Shown here piece after piece: positions 1-5,876 of a stretch of 8,915 nt of DNA (the stretch's first letter is position 1; the number at the start of each line of letters is the position of its first letter). The position numbers were made by a program, and so were the translations under genes. Location: contig CAINLH010000003.1 of NCBI GenBank assembly GCA_903850275.1, forward strand, positions 1-8,915, read 5' to 3'. This DNA is from an uncultured Acidimicrobium sp. (lineage in GTDB: Bacteria; Actinomycetota; Acidimicrobiia; Acidimicrobiales; Ilumatobacteraceae). Under the pieces are notes generated by a model. The model was not told the DNA's origin. It made no database searches and was given only the letters and a program-made list of their open reading frames with translations.

Positions 1-290
1 ATATCAATAATGCGCCAGGGGATCTTCCTGAAGCACCCGAAGCATCTTTGATTGTGGAGCCGCAACCCGACGTGAATACGGGCTTCGATAATGAAGAAAC
101 TGCACTCCGTTCCTATGGCTATTTCGTAGCCGAACAATTTGGTATAGCGCTCACTCAATCCCAGGCCGAGTGTGTGGGCATTCAATTCACGGAGGAGGCA
201 CAAGAAGTTATTGATGAAACTGATGCGCAATACCGATCGAGATTGCGCGGTATTTTTGAGTCGTGCGAGATCAACGCGCAGATTCCTTGA
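1..290 (+). CDS. 3' end of an unidentified protein (5' truncated by window edge)
   Basis: The reading frame is open from the first complete codon at position 3 to the TGA at 288-290, so this is the last ~95 residues of a gene that starts outside the window. A TTG at 48 could be read as a start, but the frame stays open upstream of it and no good ribosome binding site precedes it. The visible part opens with a Pro/Glu/Ala-rich, acidic stretch (PGDLPEAPEAS, then VEPQPDV) that looks like a linker. A compact, probably helical C-terminal domain follows, with two cysteines, one in QAECVG and one in FESCEI. Pairs of Cys spaced this way recur, as far as I recall, in C-terminal domains of secreted actinobacterial proteins, where they may form a disulfide; that is inference. 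I do not recognise the family. The next gene starts 38 nt downstream on the same strand and may be co-transcribed. Confidence 0.6.
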   Translation, partial: INNAPGDLPEAPEASLIVEPQPDVNTGFDNEETALRSYGYFVAEQFGIALTQSQAECVGIQFTEEAQEVIDETDAQYRSRLRGIFESCEINAQIP

Positions 291-328
291 TAGCCCGTTC
301 AGGTTTTTGAACCAACTACAGTCGTTAT

Positions 329-1009
329 ATGGAAATTCGACTTATTCGTCATGCCGAGCCAGAGTGGGTGAAGGACGGCAAGAGCGTTGTCAATCCACCG
401 CTCTCAGAGCGCGGATTTCGACAAGCACAGCGTTTGGGCGACAGACTAAAAGACGAGAGCTACGACCACATTTTTGTTTCTCCCTTGCTCAGGACAAGGC
501 AGACAGCGGCTCCTCTTTTGCAACATCACCAGAGAGCGGAAGTTATCGAGCCATTTCTTGAAGAGATTCGCGAGCCGGCATGGCATGGTCAGCCGTCCGA
601 GGTGACGATCAAGAAGTATCGAGATGAATTAGCACTGAAGGCAGAGGACCGCTGGAATGGTTTAGAGGGCGGGGAGCCCGTTCGCGATTTTGTTGCTCGC
701 ATCCATGCAGGTGCAACAGATTTTTTTGCTCAACGCGGTGTGTATCGACACGAGCATCACTCGCTACCCGTTTGGAATATCGACAACCCCGATGAGAGCT
801 TGGTGTTTGTGGCGCATGCAGGCACAAATAGCGTGCTGATTTGCCACTTGCTCGGCCTTCAAACCACACCCTGGGAATGGGAACGTTTCGTCATCGGGCA
901 CTCGTCAGTCACCACAATAAAGGCGATGAAACTTGGTGACGGATATACGTTTAGTTTGGTGAACCTCAGTGATCTGGAGCATTTGGAGCATTCAGAACGC
1001 ACCCGTTAA
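329..1009 (+). CDS. histidine phosphatase superfamily protein (phosphoglycerate mutase-like)
   Basis: This 226-residue cytoplasmic protein belongs to the histidine phosphatase (PGAM-like) superfamily, which removes or transfers phosphate through a phospho-histidine intermediate. The N-terminal catalytic motif is LIRHAEPEW, with R7 and H8 (the phosphorylated His); the usual Gly of RHGE is Ala here, which is common. The second arginine lies in SPLLRTRQTA (R55, residues 51-60), the likely acid residue in the LEEI segment (E78/E79), and the second catalytic His in FVAHAG (H163). The full active site therefore appears present. Length is normal for the superfamily. The exact substrate (phosphosugar, nucleotide, cofactor intermediate) cannot be told from sequence. 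The ATG at 329 is chosen because the fold starts immediately with MEIRLIRHAE; the ribosome binding site is weak. The gene ends 91 nt before the convergent M23 gene. Confidence 0.9.
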   Translation: MEIRLIRHAEPEWVKDGKSVVNPPLSERGFRQAQRLGDRLKDESYDHIFVSPLLRTRQTAAPLLQHHQRAEVIEPFLEEIREPAWHGQPSEVTIKKYRDELALKAEDRWNGLEGGEPVRDFVARIHAGATDFFAQRGVYRHEHHSLPVWNIDNPDESLVFVAHAGTNSVLICHLLGLQTTPWEWERFVIGHSSVTTIKAMKLGDGYTFSLVNLSDLEHLEHSERTR

Positions 1010-1013
1010 GTAT

Positions 1014-1063
1014 GACCAATTGGATTGATGATGGTTCTCACATCGTCACCAATCCAATTGGTC
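1014..1063. terminator. long inverted repeat between convergent genes, probable bidirectional terminator
   Basis: The arms GACCAATTGGATTG (1014-1027) and CAATCCAATTGGTC (1050-1063) are perfect 14-nt reverse complements. Inside them, GATGATG and CATCGTC can extend the stem with a G-T pair and a small bulge, leaving a loop of about 7 nt (GTTCTCA). The element lies directly after the stop of the histidine phosphatase gene and before the end of the convergent M23 gene, the expected place for a shared terminator. No T-run follows on either strand, so it is not a classical intrinsic terminator. A weaker AT-rich hairpin (TTATTG/CAATAA, 1076-1097) sits next to it. It could instead be a 3' end-stabilising structure. 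Confidence 0.5.
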
Positions 1064-1100
1064 TAGTTGCTTGCCTTATTGTTTGCGGGAGCAATAACAA

Positions 1101-2405
1101 TTAGTTGCAAGCATCTACAGCTTTAACAAATGGGTACGGATTAACTGCTTCGCCACCACGTGGGTGTACTTCGAAGTGAAGGTGCGAAGAAGTTGCGCCA
1201 GTAGATCCGTTGTATCCAATTACCTGTCCCGCCGAAACTTGAGTTCCTACTGTGATTCCTTCAGCAAATGCGTCGAGGTGTGCGTAGTAGAAGTACGTTC
1301 CGTCTGCGATGGTCAAACGAATCGCGTTTCCAGAAAGTGTCTGATTGGTAAGCATTTTGGTGATGACGCCATCCTTCACCGCAACAAGGGGAAGTCCACG
1401 TGCTGCGATGATGTCAACGCCTTCATGCAGGCGTCCACCTGGTCGTGGAGCATGCCACGAGTCAACGAATGAGCATTTGCCGATCAATGGAAATGCGTCA
1501 AGCGTTGGGAAGCCTTGTGACTCGAGGCTAGGGATCAAACCAAGAGCAACTGCGGTGTTTACATCAAGTGCCTTCGATTGGTTTAGGCCACGTGCTGCCT
1601 GAAAGTTTCCGATTGCGATGGTTGTTGCAACACCAAAAATTCCATCGGCGCCACCCTTTACTTCGGTTCCGTTCGCAATCAAAGCGTTCTGCAACTGACG
1701 AACAGCATCGCTCGTTTGACCGCGCACTGGAAGCGAGTCAATTGTGATTGTGCTTGTTACTGCTGCTTGGGCAACCGGAGCGACTGGAGCAGGGATCATT
1801 GCCGCCTGAGTTGCATCGTCCATAACGCCTGTGATCGAAAGGCCGCGACGCTTTTGGTACTCAGCGATGGCTGCAGAAGTGCCGTTGCCAAAGATGCCAT
1901 CTGCTCCGCCGACGAGACCGATTCCGTCCCGAATCAAAACTTCTTGGATGGTTCGCACGGCCTGGCTGCGATCGCCAACTTTTGGCAATGATGAACTCGA
2001 TGCGACAACTACATTTTTGCTTGCAACCGCTGCAACAGGTGTTGCAACGACTGCAGCTGGAGCAGGTGCTACGTCAACAAGACCGAGAAATTTTGCAGTG
2101 CGCTCATCCAATTTTCCAGTTGCCTTGAATCCGGCAACCTTTTGCAGTGAACGCAATGCTGACTTCGTGGATGTGGTGAATGAACCCGTGATTCCGCCCT
2201 TAACGGTGAATCCGCGGGCTGCAATTGCTTGTTGGAGACGAACTACTTCTGGTCCAGAGTCTCCAAAGAGGGGAAGCTGAGCAACAACTGCTGTCGGTGC
2301 GTTGCTGGCGGCAGCGCCAGTGACAACGAAGGCCGTTCCGGCGATCGACATCGTGACAGATGCTGCTAAGGCGATGATTGCCTTGCGAAGAAGATTGCTT
2401 TCCAT
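1101..2405 (-). CDS. secreted peptidoglycan hydrolase: three PG-binding repeats plus M23 metallopeptidase
   Basis: This 434-residue exported protein probably cuts peptide cross-links in peptidoglycan. Residues 1 to ~34 form a signal peptide (MESNLLRKAI followed by a hydrophobic run ending near GAAAS). Three peptidoglycan-binding (PG_binding_1-type) repeats follow at about 44-110, 140-203 and 225-291, each with the LPxxG, AVRxLQ and DGxFGxxT features and joined by Ala/Pro/Val-rich linkers. The first repeat is more divergent (GSFTTST in place of DGIFG). The M23 (LytM/lysostaphin-type) domain covers ~311-430: zinc ligands H327 and D331 (HEGVD) and H410 (HLH), with H376 (YAHLD) and H408 as catalytic histidines, so it should be active. 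C311 and C433 could form a disulfide. The ATG at 2405 is preferred over a TTG 20 codons upstream because AAGGGAG (2412-2418) lies 6 nt before it and the signal peptide starts there. The leader is structured (see 2413-2451). Confidence 0.93.
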   Translation of the reverse strand: MESNLLRKAIIALAASVTMSIAGTAFVVTGAAASNAPTAVVAQLPLFGDSGPEVVRLQQAIAARGFTVKGGITGSFTTSTKSALRSLQKVAGFKATGKLDERTAKFLGLVDVAPAPAAVVATPVAAVASKNVVVASSSSLPKVGDRSQAVRTIQEVLIRDGIGLVGGADGIFGNGTSAAIAEYQKRRGLSITGVMDDATQAAMIPAPVAPVAQAAVTSTITIDSLPVRGQTSDAVRQLQNALIANGTEVKGGADGIFGVATTIAIGNFQAARGLNQSKALDVNTAVALGLIPSLESQGFPTLDAFPLIGKCSFVDSWHAPRPGGRLHEGVDIIAARGLPLVAVKDGVITKMLTNQTLSGNAIRLTIADGTYFYYAHLDAFAEGITVGTQVSAGQVIGYNGSTGATSSHLHFEVHPRGGEAVNPYPFVKAVDACN

Positions 2406-2412
2406 GATGTGC

Positions 2413-2451
2413 TCCCTTGCGGTATTGCTGGTGTGAGTTCCGCAATAGGGA
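2413..2451 (-). promoter_or_regulatory. leader with two competing hairpins, one hiding the ribosome binding site of the M23 gene
   Basis: Read on the minus strand, the leader contains TCCC-TA-TTGCGG (2440-2451) and CCGCAAGGGA (2413-2422). They pair over 10 bp with a two-base bulge and a 17-nt loop. The second arm contains AAGGG of the ribosome binding site, so this fold would block translation. The same upstream segment can instead pair as TATTGC with GCAATA, which lies in the loop of the first hairpin; that fold leaves the ribosome binding site free. The folds share bases and exclude each other. This layout resembles a translational switch or RNA thermometer, but no known riboswitch consensus is recognised. 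Pairing is seen by eye; function is inference. Confidence 0.4.
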
Positions 2452-2472
2452 TCGGCAAGGTGCAAGCAAACT

Positions 2473-2488
2473 TGAGAGATTTCTCACA
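2473..2488. promoter_or_regulatory. CRP/GlxR-like operator in a divergent intergenic region
   Basis: The minus strand reads TGTGAGAAATCTCTCA, which fits the CRP-family consensus TGTGA-N6-TCACA in 9 of the 10 conserved positions. It lies 68-83 nt upstream of the M23 start and about 108 nt upstream of the ctaA start. GlxR, the actinobacterial cAMP-responsive CRP homologue, is known in Corynebacterium to control cell-wall hydrolase and respiratory genes, so both flanking genes are sensible targets. Whether it activates or represses cannot be judged, because no convincing promoter boxes are visible. Confidence 0.4.
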
Positions 2489-2503
2489 GAAAATGTTGTA
2501 CCA

Positions 2504-2518
2504 ACCACTTAGAGTGGT
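2504..2518. promoter_or_regulatory. perfect 6-bp palindrome, possible second operator
   Basis: ACCACT-TAG-AGTGGT is a perfect inverted repeat with a 3-nt spacer, lying 15 nt from the CRP-like site in the same divergent intergenic region. It could bind a dimeric repressor or mark a promoter. I do not match it to a known regulator, and short palindromes of this size occur by chance. Confidence 0.2.
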
Positions 2519-2595
2519 CTAATTGGCTATTTGACCGCCAAGAGTCACGGTTGGTGGCTAAGCAAAGCCTGGGCAATCTTCTATAAGGTGACGAA

Positions 2596-3477
2596 ATGAG
2601 GGCAAATGGGCTGTCGCTGAAGTCCTATTTGAGGGTGACTCAGGCGGCTTTTGTGGCGCTCTACGTGATTATCGTCAGCGGGTCGCTCGTACGCCTCACC
2701 GGTTCTGGGCTTGGGTGTGTGGATTGGCCAGCATGTAATTCGTCCAAGTTCGTGGATGTTTCCTCAACACATGCGGCAATTGAGCAAATCAACCGTCTCT
2801 TTACCGGGGTAGTGACGATTGCGGTCATGGCCGCTGTGGGTATGTCGCTCTTGCTCAAACCCCGAATCCGGAACCTGACCTTGCTCTCGTGGGGACTGGT
2901 TGCCGGCGTGCTTGCGCAGATAGTGATCGGGGGCGTTGTGGTTCTAACGGGCCTCAACCCGTATTCGAACATGCTGCATTTCTTGGTCTCCATCGTGCTC
3001 ATCACTAACGCAGTGGTTCTCAACCATCGTGTTCGCGCAGCAATCGATGGTTCAAGGAGACCCGCAGCAGGGGGATTAGGCGCGATAAACGCGCGCCTCA
3101 GATGGGTTCTTCTCATTTCCTGCGGAATGGCAATAATTCTGGGAACGGTCGTTACCGGGGCAGGCCCCCACGCGGGCGATGAGAATGCGATCAGGCTCGG
3201 CATCGATATCGGATGGTCGGTGCGGTTGCACAGTGCATCAGTCTGGTTGTGTCTTCTCAGTGCCTTGTTGCTCGCATATCGAGTGAGAAATAATGGCAAA
3301 GAATGGCAGTTGATCGGTCATGCCCTCCAGGTTTTTCTCTTCTGGTGCCTTTTCCAGGGAGCTCTTGGATATTTGCAGTACTTCTCTGGGGTGCCCGTTC
3401 CGCTTGTTGCCTTGCACGTTGCAGGGTCTGTTGCGGTCTGGATCTCCGCACTGCGCCTACAGCTTATTGAGGGGTAG
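2596..3477 (+). CDS. ctaA: heme A synthase (COX15/CtaA family)
   Basis: CtaA oxidises the C8 methyl group of heme O to give heme A for aa3-type cytochrome c oxidase, in the cytoplasmic membrane. The 293-residue protein has about eight hydrophobic segments, the normal topology. The family signature GSLVRLTGSGLGCVDWPAC (29-47) is intact and holds the cysteine pair C41/C47. H59-A-A-I-E63 follows; E63 is the conserved catalytic glutamate, while the residue three further on, often a heme-ligand His, is N66 (EQINR). Other expected heme-ligand histidines are H128 (MLHFL), H212 (RLHSAS) and H274 (ALHVAGS). The second external loop (GPHAGDENAIR) lacks the second cysteine pair of Bacillus CtaA. The ATG at 2596 has AAGGTG 5 nt upstream. 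No oxidase or heme O synthase gene is next to it; livH starts 61 nt downstream. Confidence 0.93.
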   Translation: MRANGLSLKSYLRVTQAAFVALYVIIVSGSLVRLTGSGLGCVDWPACNSSKFVDVSSTHAAIEQINRLFTGVVTIAVMAAVGMSLLLKPRIRNLTLLSWGLVAGVLAQIVIGGVVVLTGLNPYSNMLHFLVSIVLITNAVVLNHRVRAAIDGSRRPAAGGLGAINARLRWVLLISCGMAIILGTVVTGAGPHAGDENAIRLGIDIGWSVRLHSASVWLCLLSALLLAYRVRNNGKEWQLIGHALQVFLFWCLFQGALGYLQYFSGVPVPLVALHVAGSVAVWISALRLQLIEG

Positions 3478-3480
3478 AAA

Positions 3481-3513
3481 ATGCCCAACAAGCACCGTTT
3501 TATGCTTGACTAA
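3481..3513 (+). other. possible 10-codon upstream reading frame in the livH leader
   Basis: An ATG at 3481 is preceded at 6-nt spacing by GAGGGG (3469-3474, within the last codons of ctaA) and opens a ten-codon frame, MPNKHRFMLD, ending in TAA at 3511-3513. It would end 25 nt before the livH start. It has only one Leu codon and no Ile or Val, so it is not a standard branched-chain amino acid attenuation peptide, and no terminator/antiterminator pair is visible. It may be translated by re-initiation after ctaA, or be chance. Confidence 0.2.
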
Positions 3514-3526
3514 AGGCACACATTTC

Positions 3527-3533
3527 GAGGGGG
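3527..3533 (+). promoter_or_regulatory. ribosome binding site that fixes the GTG start of livH
   Basis: GAGGGGG lies 5 nt before the GTG at 3539. The same frame is open back to 3320 inside ctaA, but nothing upstream has a comparable site, and the GTG begins a clean signal peptide. It therefore decides the start. Confidence 0.75.
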
Positions 3534-3538
3534 CTTTA

Positions 3539-4867
3539 GTGCAGGAGAGGAAAACTTTTCACGCAGTATTGAGTTGCGTGAAGGCTCTTGTGGTGTTGCT
3601 AGCGGCACTGTTCAGTGTCGGTGCCTCTTCTTCTCTGGTGCATGCTGCCGATTCGGGCTTGAGCATCGATATCTCTGTCTTCGATCAAGTTGTCGTTAAT
3701 GGAACTACAGAGCGTCAACCTGTACCTGGTGTAACTGTTTTAGTCAAGACCGAAGCCGGTGTTGCCGTTGGCGAATTTGTCACGGGGACGGGTACGGGAA
3801 CGGTGAGTGTCCCCGTACCGGAAAAGGCCGGCTACACCGTCGAATTAGTGCTCTCGTCTCTACCAAGTGGCATGTCGTTGATCGATGAGAACAAAGCAAT
3901 CGCAGTCATCACTAAGGATGCATTCACCACTTCGAACAAGAAGGTCACATTCTTTACTGGATCGGTTGGTGAGTCTGGTGCTTCCGCTTTTGAGCGAATC
4001 GCTCAGCGTTTCGCCGACGGTGTTCGTTTAGGTCTTGTGATCGCAATGTGCTCGGTTGGCCTCTCATTAATTTTCGGCACCACTGGTCTCACCAACTTTG
4101 CACACGGCGAGATGGTCGCCTTCGGTGGACTCACGATGTTTCTCTTCAACGTCACATTGGGTATTCCACTTTTGATTGCAGCACCGTTTGTCGTAGCTAT
4201 CGGGGGTTTGTTTGGTTTGGCCATTAATGGCTTGGTTTTTGCCAAGCTTCGCAATCGCGGAATTGGTTTGGTCTCGCAGCTTGTTGTTTCCGTAGGGCTT
4301 TCCATTATGTTGCGAAACATATTTCTGTATCAATTTGGTGGACGCACTAAGCCATTTGGTGATTTCAGCATGCAAACAGCCAAATCGTTTGGTCCCGTAA
4401 GCATGACTCCACGTGATTTAACAACAGCAATTTTGTCGTTGATCGTTTTGGTAGCGGTTGCGCTCTTCTTGTCTCGCTCTCGAACCGGCAAGGCTGTTCG
4501 AGCGGTTTCCGATAATCCAACGTTGGCTTCATCAACGGGTATCGATACGCAAAAGATCATCCGCATCGTTTGGTTTGCTGGTGGCGCACTTGCAACGCTC
4601 GGAGGCATCTTCCGCGGGCTCGACGAGCAAGTCGGATTCGACATGGGTTCGAAACTCATCTTCTTAATGTTCGCGGGTATCACCCTTGGTGGTTTGGGCT
4701 CTGCGTATGGTGCCCTTATCGGTGGGTTTTTCGTAGGCATTCTGGTGGAAATGGCTTCGCTTGTTGTTCCTGCCGAATTGAAGGCGGCGCCCGCGTTGTT
4801 CATTCTGATCGTTGTGCTCATCGTTCGTCCGCAGGGCATTTTGGGCCGCAAGCAGAGGGTGGGTTGA
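3539..4867 (+). CDS. livH: LivH-type ABC permease with an N-terminal extracytoplasmic domain
   Basis: This 442-residue protein is the first permease of a branched-chain amino acid type (HAAT) importer. Residues 1 to ~36 look like a signal peptide: basic start (QERK), hydrophobic core ALVVLLAALF, possible cleavage after LVHA. Residues ~40-140 form an extra domain rich in Val/Thr/Gly, with alternating hydrophobic residues (VTVLVKTEAG, VSVPVPEKAGYTVELVL) like an Ig-like or carboxypeptidase-regulatory beta sandwich. Residues ~150-442 are a normal LivH: GLTNFAHGEMVAFGG at ~183-197, the cytoplasmic coupling loop RAVSDNPTLASSTGID, and the C-terminal VRPQGILG. Ordinary LivH proteins have ~290-310 residues and lack such a domain. 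The GTG start is supported by GAGGGGG and the signal peptide. The stop lies 4 nt before livM. The true substrate could be branched-chain amino acids or a related amide. Confidence 0.88.
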   Translation: MQERKTFHAVLSCVKALVVLLAALFSVGASSSLVHAADSGLSIDISVFDQVVVNGTTERQPVPGVTVLVKTEAGVAVGEFVTGTGTGTVSVPVPEKAGYTVELVLSSLPSGMSLIDENKAIAVITKDAFTTSNKKVTFFTGSVGESGASAFERIAQRFADGVRLGLVIAMCSVGLSLIFGTTGLTNFAHGEMVAFGGLTMFLFNVTLGIPLLIAAPFVVAIGGLFGLAINGLVFAKLRNRGIGLVSQLVVSVGLSIMLRNIFLYQFGGRTKPFGDFSMQTAKSFGPVSMTPRDLTTAILSLIVLVAVALFLSRSRTGKAVRAVSDNPTLASSTGIDTQKIIRIVWFAGGALATLGGIFRGLDEQVGFDMGSKLIFLMFAGITLGGLGSAYGALIGGFFVGILVEMASLVVPAELKAAPALFILIVVLIVRPQGILGRKQRVG

Positions 4868-4871
4868 GCAT

Positions 4872-5876
4872 ATGGATTGGCTAAAGATTCTCGAGAACAC
4901 CGTAAGTTCTCTCGTCGGAATAGATGCTGCTTATTTCGCGTTGGCTGCACTCGGTCTCAACATTCAGTTTGGCTACACGGGCCTCCTCAATTTTGGTCAA
5001 GCAGCTTTTATGGCATGTGGTGCCTACGGCATCGGAATGACTGCACAATATTTTGATGTCAGCATGTGGTACGGAATACCGATTGCATTGGCTTTTGTTG
5101 TCATATTGAGTTTGCTCGTTGGCATTCCAACGTTGCGCTTGCGAGCCGATTACTTGGCGATCGTCACTATCGCAACGGCGGAAATAGTGAGGTTGTTCGT
5201 GAGATCGGTGCGCTTCAAGCGTTTCTTCGGCGGCAGCGATGGCATCAATAGCTTCAGCACACAATTCCGAGACCTCAGCCCGTTCGACCCCAGCAAGCAA
5301 TATGGGTTTCGGCCATTTCAATACAGCGGTTACACGTTTTGGACGTTGATCGTCGCGTGGTGTTTGGTGGGCATATTTGGATTTGTTGTCTTCTATCTCA
5401 TGCGCAGCCCTTGGGGTCGCGTTCTCAAGGCAATTCGCGAAGATGAAGATGCGGTGCGTTCTTTAGGAAAGAACGTGTACAGCTACAAGATGCAAGCCTT
5501 GGTCATGGGCGGCGTCATCGGTATGTTCTCGGGCATGGTGTTCGCCCTCGACCGCGGCTCGGTGCAACCAGACAACTACAGCCGCGATGTGACGTTCTAC
5601 GTGCTCACTGCCCTCGTGCTAGGTGGCGTTGCCAAGGTTTCAGGTTCAATAGTTGGTCCGATGATTTTCTGGGGCTTGTATGTCTTCAGCGACAACACCT
5701 TGCGTGAATTGACGAGAGACGGCGGAATCTCAGTCTTCGGTGTGGGACTGCTTCAAAAGTCGCAGGTCGGTCCAGTCAACTACATGCTGATCGGTATCGG
5801 TCTGATGTTGTTGATGACCTTCCGTCCACAGGGAATTTTCGGAAACCGGAAAGAGATGGCCCTCGATGGTCGCTGA
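4872..5876 (+). CDS. livM: LivM-type branched-chain amino acid ABC permease
   Basis: This is the second membrane subunit of the importer, 334 residues with about eight to ten hydrophobic segments, a normal length for LivM. The signature GYTGLLNFGQAAFMACGAYG sits at 34-53. The coupling loop that contacts the ATPases is GRVLKAIREDEDAVRSLGKN, and the protein ends with the typical TFRPQGIFG near the C terminus. The ATG at 4872 is chosen over an in-frame ATG at 4812 because the latter lies inside livH and would add 20 unlikely residues; GAGGGTGGG lies 8 nt before 4872. The gene starts 4 nt after the livH stop and overlaps livG by 11 nt, so translation is probably coupled. Confidence 0.94.
   Translation: MDWLKILENTVSSLVGIDAAYFALAALGLNIQFGYTGLLNFGQAAFMACGAYGIGMTAQYFDVSMWYGIPIALAFVVILSLLVGIPTLRLRADYLAIVTIATAEIVRLFVRSVRFKRFFGGSDGINSFSTQFRDLSPFDPSKQYGFRPFQYSGYTFWTLIVAWCLVGIFGFVVFYLMRSPWGRVLKAIREDEDAVRSLGKNVYSYKMQALVMGGVIGMFSGMVFALDRGSVQPDNYSRDVTFYVLTALVLGGVAKVSGSIVGPMIFWGLYVFSDNTLRELTRDGGISVFGVGLLQKSQVGPVNYMLIGIGLMLLMTFRPQGIFGNRKEMALDGR

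Noticed and set aside
297..312. GTTCA-N6-TGAAC inverted repeat before the histidine phosphatase gene
   Set aside because: Only 5-bp arms in a short gap with no promoter; likely chance.
172..561. 129-codon frame overlapping the first two genes
   Set aside because: Arg/Ser-rich out-of-frame translation that overlaps the histidine phosphatase gene.
2406..2465. TTG start for the M23 protein 20 codons upstream
   Set aside because: The added residues (MHLADPYCGT...) do not look like a signal peptide start, and the ATG at 2405 has a good ribosome binding site.
2406..2595. ydaO-type c-di-AMP riboswitch ahead of the wall hydrolase
   Set aside because: The conserved ydaO sequence blocks are not present on the minus strand.
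2661..3299. 212-codon antisense frame inside ctaA
   Set aside because: Shadow frame of a clear heme A synthase.
3505..3510. TTGACT as a -35 box for the liv operon
   Set aside because: No acceptable -10 box at 16-18 nt downstream; that position is the ribosome binding site.
3320..3538. Long upstream extension of livH inside ctaA
   Set aside because: The frame is open but overlaps ctaA, lacks a ribosome binding site and shows no family features; the GTG at 3539 has a strong site and a signal peptide.
4812..4871. Earlier ATG for livM
   Set aside because: It lies inside livH, and the normal LivM start is at 4872.
4330..4950. 206-codon antisense frame across the livH/livM junction
   Set aside because: It is a shadow of real coding sequence; composition is not protein-like and no motif is present.
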